The position numbers and the translations under genes were made by a program. From Chrysogorgia sp. JL179-B06 (Eukaryota > Cnidaria > Anthozoa > Scleralcyonacea > Chrysogorgiidae): a DNA stretch of 64,000 nt. Positions 1 through 14,100 of the stretch are shown in pieces. Within the stretch, counting starts at the first letter, position 1. Every line of letters begins with the position of its first letter. The DNA lies in assembly GCA_035772405.1 (NCBI GenBank), contig JAYKKM010000339.1, positions 565,501 to 629,500 of the forward strand, given 5' to 3'. The notes beneath the pieces were generated by a model that ran no database searches, was not told where the DNA came from, and saw only the letters and a program-made list of their open reading frames with translations.

Positions 1-3000
1 TGTGGCCAAAAAGTAAAGGGGTTAACCTTAACTTTTTGACGATTTTCGACCATTTTTAACTTGTCAAAATAAGCTTAAAATACGAAAATATAGCCTAAAT
101 AATGCCTTAGATATTAATATGAGCAGAAACTAGGCGTAAATTTACTCATTTTTGGACATCTAATTTTTTTGCAAAAATGGTCAAAATGTGGCCAAAAAGT
201 AAAGGGGTTAACCTTAACTTTTTGACGATTTTCGACCATTTTTAACTTGTCAAAATAAGCTTTAAAATACGAAAATAAAGCCTAAATAATGCCTTAGATA
301 TTAATATGAGCAGAAAGTAGCGTATAATTTACTCATTTTTTGGACATCTAAAATTTTTTGCAAAAATGGCCAAATTTGGCCAAAAAGTAAAGGGGTTAAC
401 CTTAACTTTTTGACGATTTTCGACCATTTTTAACTTGTCAAAATAAGCTTAAAATATGCAAATATAGCCTAAATAATGCCTTAGATATTAATATGAGCAG
501 AAACTAGCGTAAATTTACTCATTTTTGGACATCTAAATTTTTTGCAAAAATGGCCAAATGTGGCCAAAAAGTAAAGGGGTTAACCTTAACTTTTTGACGA
601 TTTTCGACCATTTTTAACTTGTCAAAATAAGCTTAAAATACGAAAATATAGCCTAAATAATGCCTTAGATATTAATATGAGCAGAAACTAGCGTAAATTT
701 ACTCATTTTTGGACATCCAAAATTTTTGCAAAAAATGGCCAAATTTGGCCTAAAAGTAAAGGGGTTAACCTTAAACTTTTTGACGATTTTCGACCATTTT
801 TTAACTTGTCAAAATGAGCTTAAAATATGAAAATATAGCCTAAATAATGCCTTAGATATTAATATGAGCAGAAACTAGCGTAAAATTTACTCATTTTTGG
901 ACATCCAAAATTTTTGCAAAAATGGCCAAATTTGGCGAAAAAGTAAAGGGGTTAACCTTAACTTTTTGACGATTTTCGACCATTTTTAACTTGTCAAAAT
1001 AAGCTTAAAATATGAAAATATAGCCTAAATAATGCCTTAGATATTAATATGAGCAGAAACTAGCGTAAATTTACTCATTTTTGGACATCTAAATTTTTTG
1101 CAAAAATGGTCAAATTTGGCCAAAAAGTAAAGGGGTTAACCTTAACTTTTTGACGATTTTCGACCATTTTTAACTTGTCAAAATAAGCTTTAAAATACGA
1201 AAATATAGCCTAAATAATGCCTTAGATATTAATATGAGCAGAAACTAGCGTTAAATTTACTCATTTTGGACATCTAAAATTTTTGCAAAAATGGCCAAAT
1301 TTGGCCAAAAAGTAAAGGGGTTAACCTTAAATTTTTGACGATTTTCGACCATTTTTAACTTGTCAAAATAAGCTTAAAAATATGAAAATATAGCCTAAAT
1401 AATGGCCTTAGATATTAATATGAGCAGAAAACTAGCGTAAATTTACTCATTTTTGGACATCTAAAATTTTTTGCAAAAATGGTCAAATTTGGCCAAAAAG
1501 TAAAGGGGTTAACCTTAACTTTTTGACGATTTTTCGACCATTTTTAACTTGTCAAAATAAGCTTTAAAATATGAAAATATAGCCTAAATAATGCCTTAGA
1601 TATTAATATGAGCAGAAACTAGCGTAAATTTACTCATTTTTGGGACATCTAATTTTTTTTGCAAAAATGGTCAAATGTGGCCAAAAAGTAAAGGGGTTAA
1701 CCTTAACTTTTTGACGATTTTCGACCATTTTTAACTTGTCAAAATAAGCTTAAAATACGAAAATATAGCCTAAATAATGCCTTAGATATTAATATGAGCA
1801 GAAAGTAGCGTAAATTTACTCATTTTTGGACATCTAAATTTTTTGCAAAAATGGCCAAATTTGGCCAAAATGTAAAGGGGTTAACCTTAACTTTTTGACG
1901 ATTTTCGACCATTTTTAACTTGTCAAAATAAGCTTAAAATATGAAAATATAGCCTAAATAATGCCTTAGATATTAATATGAGCAGAAACTAGCGTGAATT
2001 TACTGATTTTTGGACATCCAAATTTTTTGCAAAAATGGCCAAATTTGGCGAAAAAGTAAAGGGGTTAACCTTAACTTTTTGACGATTTTCGACCATTTTT
2101 AACTTGTCAAAATAAGCTTAAAATATGAAAATATAGCCTAAATAATGCCTTAGATTAATATGAGCAGAAACTAGCGTAAATTTAGTCATTTTTGGACATC
2201 TAAATTTTTTGCAAAAATGGTCAAATTTGGCCAAAATGTAAAGTGGTTAACCTTAACTTTTTGACGATTTTCGACCATTTTTAACTTGTCAAAATAAGCT
2301 TAAAATACGAAAATATAGCGTAAATAATGCCTTAGATATTAATATGAGCAGAAAGTAGCGTAAATATACTCATTTTTGGACATCTAAAATTTTTGCAAAA
2401 ATGGCCAAATTTGGCCAAAAAGTAAAGGGGTTAACCTTAACTTTTTGACGATTTTCGACCATTTTTAACTTGTCAAAATAAGCTTAAAATACGAAAATAT
2501 AGCTTAAATAATGCCTTAGATATTAATATGAGCAGAAACTAACGTAAATGTACTCATTTTTGGACATCCAAATGTTTTGCAAAAATGGCCAAATTTGGCC
2601 AAAAAGTAAAGGGGTTAACCTTAACTTTTTGACGATTTTCGACCATTTTTAACTTGTCAAAATGAGCTTAAAATATGAAAATATAGCCTAAATAATGCCT
2701 TAGATATTAATATGAGCAGAAACTAGCGTAAATTTACTCATTTTTGGACATCCAAAATGTTTGCAAAAATGGCCAAATTTGGCGAAAAAGTAAAGGGGTT
2801 AACCTTAACTTTTTGACGATTTTCGACCATTTTTAACTTGTCAAAATAAGCTTAAAATACGAAAATATAGCGTAAATAATGCCTTAGATATTAATATGAG
2901 CAGAAAGTAGCGTAAATTTACTCATTTTTGGACATCTAAATTTTTTGCAAAAATGGCCAAATGTGGCCAAAAAGTAAAGGGGTTAACCTTAACTTTTTGG

Positions 3001-6000
3001 ACGATTTTCGACCATTTTTAACTTGTCAAAATAAGCTTAAAATACGAAAATATAGCCTAAATAATGCCTTAGATATTAATATGAGCAGAAACTAGCGTAA
3101 AATTTACTCATTTTTGGGACATCCAAAATTTTTGCAAAAAAATGGCCAAATTTGCCCAAAAAGTATAAGGGGTTAACCTTAACTTTTTGACTATTTTCGA
3201 CCATTTTTAACTTGTCAAAATAAGCTTAAAAATATGAAAAATATAGCCTAAATAATGCCTTAGATATTAATTATGAGCAGATAACTAGCGTAAATTTACT
3301 CATTTTTGGACAATCCATATTTTTTGCAAAAATGGCCAAATTTGTGCGAAAAAGTAAAGGGGTTAACCTTAACTTTTTGACGATTTTCGACCATTTTTAA
3401 CTTGTCAAAATAAGCTTAAAATATGAAAATATAGCCTAAATAATGCCTTAGATATTAATATGAGCAGAAACTAGCGTAAATTTATCATTTTTGGACATCC
3501 AAATTTTTTGCAAAAATGGCCAAATTTGGCCAAAAAGTAAAGGGGTTAACCTTAACTTTTTGACGATTTTTCGTCCATTTTTAACTTGTCAAAATAAGCT
3601 TAAAATATGAAAATATAGCCTAAATAATGCCTTAGATATTAATATGAGCAGAAACTAGCGTAAATTTAGTCATTTTTGGACATCTAAAATTTTTGCAAAA
3701 ATGGCCAAATTTGGCCAAAATGTAAAGGGGTTAACCTTAACTTTTTGACGATTTTCGACCATTTTTAACTTGTCAAAATAAGCTTAAAATACGAAAATAT
3801 AGCGTAAATAATGCCTTAGATATTAATATGAGCAGAAACTAGCGTAAATATACTCATTTTTGGACATCTAAAATTTTTTGCAAAAATGGCCAAATTTGGC
3901 CAAAAAGTAAAGGGGTTAACCTTAACTTTTTGACGATTTTCGACCATTTTTTAACTTGTCAAAATAAGCTTAAAATACGAAAATATAGCCTAAATAATGC
4001 CTTAGATATTAATATGAGCAGAAACTAACGTAAATGTACTCATTTTTGGACATCCAAAATGTTTTGCAAAAATGGCCAAATTTGGCCAAAAAGTAAAGGG
4101 GTTAACCTTAACTTTTTGACGATTTTCGACCATTTTTAACTTGTCAAAATAAGCTTAAAATATGAAAATATAGCCTAAATAATGCCTTAGATATTAATAT
4201 GAGCAGAAAGTAGCGTAAATATACTCATTTTTGGACATCTAAAATTTTTGCAAAAATGGCCCAAATTTGGCCAAAAAGTAAAGGGGTTAACCTTAACTTT
4301 TTTGACGATTTTCGACCATTTTTAACTTGTCAAAATAAGCTTAAAAATACGAAAATATAGCGTAAATAATGCCCTTAGATATTAATATGAGCAGAAAGTA
4401 AAGTAAATTTAGTCATTTTTGGACATCTAAATTTTTTGCAAAAATGGCCAAATTTGGCCAAAAAGTAAAGGGGTTAACCTTAACTTTTTGACGATTTTCG
4501 ACCATTTTTAACTTGTCAAAATAAGCTTAAAATACGAAAATATAGCCTAAATAATGCCTTAGATATTAATATGAGCAGAAACTAACGTAAATTTACTCAT
4601 TTTTGGACATCCAAAATTTTTGCAAAAATGGCCAAATTTGGCCAAAAAGTAAAGGGGTTAACCTTAACTTTTTGACGATTTTCGACCATTTTTAACTTGT
4701 CAAAATGAGCTTAAAATATGAAAATATAGCCTAAATAATGCCTTAGATATTAAATATGAGCAGAAACTAGCGTAAATTTACTTGATTTTTGGACATCTAA
4801 ATTTTTTTGCAAAAATGGCCAAAATTTGGCCAAAAAGTAAAGGGGTTAACCTTAACTTTTTGACGATTTTCGACCATTTTTAACTTGTCAAAATAAGCTT
4901 AAAATATGAAAAATATAGCCTAAATAATGCCTTAGATATTAATATGAGCAGAAAGTAGCGTAAATTTACTCATTTTTGGGACATCTAAAATTTTTTGCAA
5001 AAATGGTCCCAAATTTGGCCAAAAAGTAAAGGGGTTAACCTTAACTTTTTGACGATTTTCGACCATTTTTAACTTGTCAAAATAAGCTTAAAATACGAAA
5101 ATATAGCCTAAATAATGCCTTAGATATTAATATGAGCAGAAACTAGCGTAAATTTACTTCATTTTTGGACATCTAAAATTTTTGCAAAAATGGCCAAATT
5201 TGGCCAAAAAGTAAAGGGGGTTAACCTTAACTTTTTGACGATTTTCGACCATTTTTAACTTGTCAAAATAAGCTTAAAATATGAAAATATAGCCTAAATA
5301 ATGCCTTAGATATTAATATGAGCAGAAACTAGCGTAAATTTACTCATTTTTGGGACATCTAAATTTTTGCAAAAATGGCCAAATGTTGCCAAAAAGTAAA
5401 GGGGTTTAACCTTAACTTTTTGGACGATTTTCGACCATTTTTAACTTGTCAAAATAAGCTTAAAATATGAAAATATAGCCTAAATAATGCCTTAGATATT
5501 AATATGAGCAGAAAACTAGCGTAAATTTACTCATTTTTGGACATGCAAAATTTTGCAAAAATGGCCAAATTTGGCCAAAAAGTAAAGGGGTTAACCTTAA
5601 CTTTTTGACGATTTTCGACCATTTTTAACTTGTCAAAATGAGCTTTAAAATATGAAAATATAGCCTAAATAATGCCTTAGATATTAATATGAGCAGAAAA
5701 CTAGCGTAAATTTACTGATTTTTGGACATCCAAAATTTTTGCAAAAAATGGCCAAATTTGGCCAAAAAGTAAAGGGGTTAACCTTAACTTTTTGACGATT
5801 TTCGACCATTTTTAACTTGTCAAAATAAGCTTAAAATATGAAAATATAGCCTAAATAATGCCTTAGATATTAATATGGAGCAGAAACTAGCGTAAATTTA
5901 CTCATTTTTGGACATCCAAAATGTTTGCAAAAATGGCCAAATTTGGCCAAAAAGTAAAGGGGGTTAACCTTAACTTTTTGACGATTTTCGACCATTTTTA

Positions 6001-9000
6001 AACTTGTCAAAATAAGCTTAAAATATGAAAATATAGCCTAAATAATGCCTTAGATATTAATATGAGCAGAAACTAGCGTAAATTTACTCATTTTTGGACA
6101 TCTAAAATTTTTGCAAAAATGGCCAAATTTGGCCAAAAAGTAAAGGGGTTAACCCTTAACTTTTTGACGATTTTCGACCATTTTTAACTTGTTCAAAATA
6201 AGCTTAAAATATGAAAATATAGCCTAAATAAAGCCTTAGATATTAATATGAGCAGAAACTAGCGTTAAATTTACTCATTTTTGGACATCCAAATTTTTGC
6301 AAAAATGGCCAAATTTGGCAAAAAGTAAAGGGGTTAACCTTAACTTTTTGACGATTTTCGACCATTTTTAACTTGTCAAAATGAGCTTAAAATATGAAAA
6401 TATAGCCTAAATATTGCCTTAGATATTAATATGAGCAGAAACTAGCATAAATTTAGTCATTTTTGGACATCCAAATTTTTTTGCAAAAATGGCCAAATTT
6501 GGCCAAAAAGTAAAGGGGTTAACCTTAACTTTTTGACGATTTTCGACCATTTTTAACTTGTCAAAATAAGCTTAAAATATGAAAATATAGCCTAAATAAT
6601 GCCTTAGATATTAATATGAGCAGAAACTAGCGTAAATTTAGTCATTTTTGGACATCTAAATTTTTTGCAAAAATGGCCAAATTTGGCCAAAAAGTAAAGG
6701 GGTTAACCTTAACTTTTTGACGATTTTCGACCATTTTTAACTTGTCAAAATAAGCTTAAAATATGAAAATATAGCCTAAATAATGCCTTAGATATTAATA
6801 TGAGCAGAAACTAGCGTAAATTTACTCATTTTTGGACATCCAAAATTTTTGCAAAAATGGCCAAATTTGGCGAAAAAGTAAAGGGGTTAACCTTAACTTT
6901 TTGACGATTTTCGACCATTTTTAACTTGTCAAAATAAGCTTAAAATATGAAAATATAGCCTAAATAATGCCTTAGATATTAATATGAGCAGAAACTAGCG
7001 TAAATTTACTCATTTTTGGACATCTAAATTTTTTGCAAAAATGGCCAAATTTGGCCAAAAAGTAAAGGGGTTAACCTTAACTTTTTGACGATTTTCGACC
7101 ATTTTTAACTTGTCAAAATAAGCTTAAAATATGAAAATATAGCCTAAATAATGCCTTAGATATTAATATGAGCAGAAACTAGCGTAAAATTTACTCATTT
7201 TTGGACATCTAAAATTTTTGCAAAAATGGCCAAATTTGGCCAAAAAGTAAAGGGGTTAACCTTAACTTTTTGACGATTTTCGACCATTTTTAACTTGTCA
7301 AAATAAGCTTTAAAATATGAAATATAGCCTAAATAATGCCTTAGATATTAATATGAGCAGAAACTAGCGTAAATTTACTCATTTTTGGACATCTAAAATT
7401 TTTGCAAAAAATGGCCAAATTTGGCCAAAAAGTAAAGGGGTTAACCTTAACTTTTTGACGATTTTCGACCATTTTTAACTTGTCAAAATAAGCTTAAAAT
7501 ACGAAAATATAGCCTAAATAATGCCTTAGATATTAATATGAGCAGAAAGTAGCGTAAATTTACTCATTTTTGGACATCTAAAATTTTTGCAAAAATGGCC
7601 AAATTTGGCCAAAAAGTAAAGGGGTTAACCTTAACTTTTTGACGATTTTCGACCATTTTTAACTTGTCAAAATAAGCTTAAAATATGAAAATATAGCCTA
7701 AATAATGCCTTTAGATATTAATATGAGCAGAAACTAGCGTAAATTTACTCATTTTTGGACATCTAATATTTTTGCAAAAATGGCCAAATTTGGCCCAAAA
7801 AGTAAAGGGGTTAACCTTAACTTTTTGACGATTTTCGACCATTTTTAACTTGTCAAAATAAGCTTAAAATATGAAAATATAGCCTAAATAATGCCTTAGA
7901 TATTAATATGAGCAGAAACTAGCGTAAATTTAGTCATTTTTGGACATCTAAATTTTTTGCAAAAATGGCCAAATTTGGCGAAAAAGTAAAGGGGTTAACC
8001 TTAACTTTTTGACGATTTTCGACCCATTTTTAACTTGTCAAAATAAAGCTTAAAATATGAAAATATAGCCTAAATAATGCCTTAGATATTAATATGAGCA
8101 GAAACTAGCGTAAATTTTAGTCATTTTTGGACATCTAAATTTTTTGCAAAAAAAATGGCCAAAAAGTAAAGGGGTTAACCTTAACTTTTTGACGATTTTC
8201 GACCATTTTTAACTTGTCAAAATAAGCTTAAAATATGAAAATATAGCCTAAATAATGCCTTAGATATTAATATGAGCAGAAACTAGCGTAAATTTACTCA
8301 TTTTTGGACATCCAAAATTTTTGCAAAAATGGCCAAATTTGGCCAAAAAGTAAAGGGGTTAACCTTAACTTTTTGACGATTTTCGACCATTTTTAACTTG
8401 TCAAAATAAGCTTAAAATATGAAAATATAGCCTAAATAATGCCTTAGATATTAATATGAGCAGAAACTAGCGTAAATTTACTCATTTTTGGACATCTAAA
8501 TTTTTTTGCAAAAATGGCCAAATTTGGCCAAAAAGTAAAGGGGTTAACCTTAACTTTTTGACGATTTTCGACCATTTTTAACTTGTCAAAATAAGCTTAA
8601 AATACGAAATATAGCCTAAATAATGCCTTAGATATTAATATGAGCAGAAAACAGCGTAAATTTACTCATTTTTGGACATCCAAAATTTTTGCAAAAAAAA
8701 AGTAAAAAAAATTTGCAAAAATGGCCAAATTTGGCCAAAAAGTAAAGGGGTTAACCTTAACTTTTTGACGATTTTCGACCATTTTTAACTTGTCAAAATA
8801 AGCTTAAAATATGAAAATATAGCCTAAATAATGCCTTAGATATTAATATGAGCAAGAAACTAGCGTAAATTTACTCATTTTTGGACATCTAATTTTTTTG
8901 CAAAAATGGCCAAATTTGGCCAAAAAGTAAAGGGGTTAACCTTAACTTTTTGACGATTTTCGACCATTTTTAATCTTGTCAAAATAAGCTTAAAAATACG

Positions 9001-9619
9001 AAAATATAGCCTAAATAATGCCTTAGATATTAATATGAGCAGAAACTAGCGTAAATTTACTCATTTTTGGACATCTAATTTTTTTGCAAAAATGGCCAAA
9101 TTTGGCCAAAAAGTAAAGGGGTTAACCTTAACTTTTTGACGATTTTCGACCATTTTTTAACTTGTCAAAATAAGCTTAAAATATGAAAATATAGCCTAAA
9201 TAATGCCCTTAGATATTAATATGAGCAGAAAGTAGCGTAAATTTACTCATTTTTGGACATCTAAATTTTTGCAAAAATGGCCAAATTTGGCCAAAAAGTA
9301 AGGGGTTAACCTAAATATGAAAATAATATAGCCTAAATAATGCCTTAGATATTAATATGAGCAGAAACTAGCGTAAATTTACTCATTTTTGGACATCCAA
9401 AATTTTTGCAAAAAATGGCCAAATTTGGCGAAAAAGTAAAGGGGTTAACCTTAACTTTTGACGATTTTCGACCATTTTTTAACTTGTCAAAAAATAAGCT
9501 TAAAATATGAAAATATAGCCTAAAATAATGCCTTAGATATTAATATGAGCAGAAACTAGCGTAAATTTAGTCATTTTTGGACATCTAAAATTTTTGCAAA
9601 AATGGTCAAATTTGGCCAA
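1..9619. repeat. 184-bp AT-rich tandem satellite, about 52 copies
   Basis: Head-to-tail units of about 184 bp (the spacing of the GTAAAGGGGTTAACC landmark is 184 bp at 6694, 6878 and 7062) fill the window from its first base. Units differ by scattered substitutions and one-base indels. Each holds the palindromic core GGTTAACC, and most hold the 16-bp palindrome TGGCCAAATTTGGCCA. Rearranged units lie near 8,140-8,165, 8,690-8,715 and 9,300-9,330. No coding potential is seen. The array begins outside the window, so its full size is unknown. Confidence 0.97.
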
Positions 9620-9774
9620 ATTTTCGTCGGGTTTTTTAAGTCGTAGTCTAGTTAAGCTTGTCTATTAAGTAAGCTTGTAAATAAAAAAATAAATAAAATA
9701 GAAGTACCCTCTGTTCAAATTTTTTTAAATCTAAAAAGACTTAACGGTTTCCCCTTTGTTTCACCCGGTGCCGT

Positions 9775-9960
9775 GCAAAGACTTCCTCCTTTTTTATACC
9801 TACTACTTAGTCTCACCCCCTCCTTTTTTATTCCTACAATTAGTCTCACCCCCTCCTTTTTTATTCCTACTACTTAGTCTCACCCCCTCCTTTTTTATTC
9901 CTACTTAGTCTCACCCCCTCCTTTTTTATTCCTACTTGGTGTGAGCACCACTGGGTTTGT
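9775..9960. repeat. Pyrimidine-rich minisatellite, about 5 copies
   Basis: Units of 35-41 bp built on TTAGTCTCACCCCCTCC followed by TTTTTTATTCCTAC repeat about five times. Confidence 0.85.
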
Positions 9961-10059
9961 TTTTTTAACTTAGTCCTACCCCCCGTTTTTTCATTGGGTA
10001 TTACCCCCCAATTATCTCATCCATTATTCATTAGTTCTTATAAAAGATTTAATAATTTT

Positions 10060-10115
10060 TAGGAAGTCCTGGTATACACTGGCCTTAACCATTAGGCCAT
10101 CCGAACTTCGCCTGA
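10060..10115 (-). repeat. tRNA-like D-arm fragment (SINE remnant)
   Basis: On the minus strand GGCCTAATGGTTAAGGCC matches a tRNA D-arm/A box. No matching T-arm completes a tRNA, so this is probably a SINE fragment. Confidence 0.4.
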
Positions 10116-10394
10116 AATCTACTAATCGAAACTCCTATTTAACCTAATTTAATCAGCATAAAAATAAAAATAAACAAACTTGGATTAGTCGGATAAAATC
10201 AATACAAAACACTTCAATATATAGGAATTTCACTTTTTTACACTTTGTATCTAGCATTTTAAATATTTAGTAAGATTCAATACTTTATCACCAATTCGAC
10301 CTGCAAAAGAATGGAAATAAAATATATATGTATTAAATTTATATTAATATTAATATTACGAGTGTACCGATCGTATTTATGTTTGTACTAATTT

Positions 10395-10866
10395 TGGCAA
10401 AAATGGCCAAATTTGTCGAAAAAGTAAAGGGGTTAACCTTAACTTTTTGACGATTTTCGACCATTTTTAACTTGTCAAAATAAGCTTAAAATATGAAAAT
10501 ATAGCCTAAATAATGCCTTAGATATTAATATGAGCAGAAACTAGCGTAAATTTACTCATTTTTGGACATCCAAAAATTTTGAAAAAATGGCCAAATTTGG
10601 CCAAAAAGTAAAGGGGTTAACCTTAACTTTTGACGATTTTCGACCATTTTTAACTTGTCAAAATAAGCTTAAAATACGAAAATATAGCCTAAATAATGCC
10701 TTAGATATTAATATGAGCAGAAACTAGCGTAAATTTACTCATTTTTGGACATCTAAATTTTTTGCAAAAATGGCCAAATTTGGCCAAAATGTAAAGGGGT
10801 TAACCTATTTTTAACTTTTTGAAATAAACTTAAAATATGAAAATTTAGCCTAAATAATGCCTTAGA
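10395..10866. repeat. Second block of the 184-bp satellite, about 2.5 copies
   Basis: The units are the same as in the main array and in the same orientation. The last unit is degraded and ends about 70 bp beyond the stop codon of the actin-like gene, so the 3' UTR of that gene must end before or inside satellite DNA. No clear minus-strand AATAAA was found between the stop codon and the array. Confidence 0.93.
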
Positions 10867-10935
10867 TAGTGACACGACAGCAGTTACCTTTGTGTCTTAA
10901 GCTTGGTTTTCAAGTAATCCCACTATACTGTGTCT

Positions 10936-11168
10936 TCATACACACTTCTTGTGAACCAGTGCAGGTCCAAATTCTTCATATTCTTGTTTCGTCATCCACA
11001 TTAATGAAAAGTTTGATAATTTTGACAACATTGCAGCACCTTGCCATGTTAATAAACTTCTCTGGTTGGCAGCTTCAATATGGAGACTATCTGGAGATCT
11101 GGTACCCAGTAACTGGCTCATTTCAAGATGTAAACGACGGGGTAGACCAGAGAACATTGTACTGCCGC
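10936..11168 (-). CDS. Fusion gene exon 16: actin C-terminus and stop
   Basis: Completes the actin fold: [17 protein letters not shown], then [19 protein letters not shown] and [20 protein letters not shown] before TGA at 10,936-10,938. The phosphate/adenosine motif GGSTMFSG is kept, but actin W-I-G-G is W-Q-G-A here. The total actin part is 375 residues, the same as conventional actin. Confidence 0.93.
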
Positions 11169-14100
11169 CTTAATGAAAAATTAAGTACTACTTCAAAAAC
11201 TCAATAATTCGTGAGCTTTAATGATCATATTTATCGGTGATAAGTATGCGTTAGAAGTCCCAATCTCGTGTTGTTAGTCATAATATCCTTCCTTCTCACC
11301 TTCCTTCCTTCCTTCTCACCTTCCTTCCTTCCTTCCCTCCCTCATTCCTTCCCTCCTTTCCTGCTTCCTTCCCTCCTTCCTTCCTTCCCTCCTTCCTTCC
11401 TTCCTTCCTTCCTCCTCCCTCCCTTCCTTCCATCATCCATTCCCTCCTTCCTCCCTCATCCATTCCCTCCTCCATCCCTTCCCTCCTCCTTCATCCCTTC
11501 CCTCCTTCATCCCTTCCCTCCTTCCTCCCCTCCCTTCCCTTCCCCTTCCCCTTCCCTCCCTCTCCTCCCTCATCCCTTCTCGCGCAAATTATCTCATCCC
11601 TTCCCTCCTTTCCTTGAGCAAAATTATTCAAATGTTACATTTACTATAGGAGTAATATGGTAATGCCGCATAGCTTCATAATAAAAAGAAGCAAATGCGA
11701 CATTTTCCAAGTTTACTCCTATGGTAAATGTAATATTTCAATAAATTTGCTCCATATTTGCGCATATTGTAAATTTGAGTAAATCCATATTTTCGTGCAG
11801 TGAGCTCCTTCCCCCCTCATCCCTTCCCTCCTTCCTTACTACCTTCCTACGTCAGTTTCCACCTCCACCTTCTCATTAACAATAATTTCACACAACATAA
11901 TTTTACCTGCAAGTATAATGTTTTTCAGAAGTGTCGCTCTCACATCTATACCACACTGCATCACAGTTTTATAAATAGATTCATGAATGCCATCGGAGTC
12001 GAAACCAACAATCGATGGAGCAAATAATACTTCTGGACAACGGAAACGTTCACTACCAACCATTATAGTTTGACCATCAGGCATCTTATTGAAAAAAAAG
12101 TTAAATAAAATAAATTGAAATAAAATAAATAACACTAAAATAAATAACTAACACTAAAACAATTCCACAGTATACTGTGGTATATTATTATAAACTAACA
12201 TGTATGCTACGCAAGCTCTGATTGGTCAATACCCGTGTTTGGATCAGGCCATCCAAACACGGAAATTTCCAGCCAAAAGTTTACTCAAGTTTGTGTTGCT
12301 CGTTCGTTCGTATTATTTCATTAAATAAATACCTAATGGTTTTCCGGTGTTTGGATGGCCTGATCCAAACACTTGGGATGTTGCTCGACTTTCGAAAAGC
12401 TAAAAACACTCGCGTAGTATTTTTAGGCTCGTGTTTCTTTACGCTTTTCTCAAGTCTTGCAACATCCCAAGTGTTTGGATCAGGCCATCCAAACACCGGA
12501 AAACCATTAGGTATTTCTTTAATAATCTCCCAATCTTCGTTCCCATTTCTTACTGGCTAGAATGTGGTGACTTATGTTATGTTTATAAATATATTAATGG
12601 TTTCTATATCTACTCTAGTCGTTATCTTTCTATCTTTAATAGCGGCTGCACTAGAAGTTGTGCGTCCAACTTAATTCTTCGCCCGGCTTATCGTTTTCGT
12701 ACTCCCTTGGTCAGAGATTCTTTCTTTATTTTTTATAATTAGTTTTGTTATAATATATTTAATCACGGTACTATTTCACCAATAAACCATTTACAACAAC
12801 AAAAAAGTGATCTTCCAACAGGCCGTGAAGTAATATATAAAAATAACAATACAAACTGCAAGACGAAATCTTGCTAACAAACAGCTAAAATGTCAATAAA
12901 TATGTTCTATGACAGCGAACAAGAAGAAAAACGAGAAGATTGGACGCTTTTCTTCACAGTTAAGAGCGTTTATGTTCATTTGAGTTGTCGACGACGCTGC
13001 CTAGCGTGAGTAAGGAGAATGTATATTTTCATCATTTTAATAAAAGAGTCTTATTACTTATTTCCTCAGTGTTATTTTATAAAAGAAATAGAAAACATCT
13101 TTCCGTGTTTACATACAATGTTTAAATTGACCAATTGATTGAGAATTTTTAATCTCGTTTGATAGATTGTTCCAAACCATTTCACCTCTATAACTGAATG
13201 ATTTTTTCATTGAATTAGTGTTAGGTTTTGGAAGATGATAACTAAGCTTAGCATGTGTTAATATATACACACTGCTGTAGTGAATGTGGAAGAGCTTGGA
13301 GTAGACAGACGATACATGGGCGATCGTCAAGCTCATATCCTCAGAAAAATGATTCTGAGTCCCGGACAGGAATCGAACCTGTAACCTTCTGATTGCCGGT
13401 GAGATGCTCTAACCATTGAGCCACGGAGACTCAGATGGAGAGCGAAGGTTACAATGATGTACTGTTCGATTGATATATGTACTGCCTATGCGGCAGTCAC
13501 TATATATCGGTAGTGTTTGGATGTGTTACTCTCCCACATTCACTACAGCAATGTGTATATTAACACATCCAAACACTACCGATATATAGTGACTGCCGCA
13601 TAGGCAGTACGTATATCAATCGCACCATTACATCATTGTAACCTTCGCTCTCCATCTGAGTCTCGGTAGCTCAATGGTTAGAGCGTCTCACTGGTAATCA
13701 GAAGGTTACAGGTTCGATTCCTGTCCGGGACTCAATTTTCTGAGGATACGAGCTTGACGATCGCCCTTCGTGCTGATGAAGTCGACCGTTCTCATGTAAA
13801 GATTAGAAAAATAGGAAGGTTATTTATTACCTTATTATCCTTGAAGATTATCATCCTTGACTGACTTTATACATTAAGGTAGCAAGATCCCTCTGAATAC
13901 AGTTTTAATACCATACAATATAACAATTAACCCTTACAACCATTTGATAGAACATATGACAAATAATATTTCCACACAAAAAGTTTGCATAAATTATGCT
14001 AATTAGCTGACGAAATGACCGCCGATTGGTAAAAATCGGGATATACTTCAAACAAATTTGCCATTTTCCAAACACTATTTCTCCCTCATTTTCCCATATA

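Larger units (their letters stand above)
9620..10394. other. Non-satellite interruption between two satellite blocks
   Basis: This stretch of about 775 bp splits the satellite. It holds a pyrimidine-rich minisatellite (about 9,775-9,960), a short tRNA-like piece (about 10,060-10,115) and AT-rich sequence. No ORF of note is present. It may be an inserted element, but no clear terminal repeats were found. Confidence 0.6.
13317..13770. mobile_element. Foldback element with a tRNA-like gene in each arm
   Basis: The two arms (about 13,317-13,515 and 13,555-13,770) are inverted repeats of each other. Outer ends read GGGCGATCGTCAAGCTC and its complement, and inner parts share AACACTACCGATATATAGTG. 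Each arm carries a tRNA-like sequence pointing toward the outside. Confidence 0.85.

Noticed and set aside
1..9619. CRISPR-like regular repeats
   Set aside because: The whole 184-bp unit repeats with no unique spacers, in a eukaryotic context.
11268..11663. 131-codon Pro/Ser/Phe-rich plus-strand frame
   Set aside because: Low-complexity CCTT tract inside an intron of a minus-strand gene.
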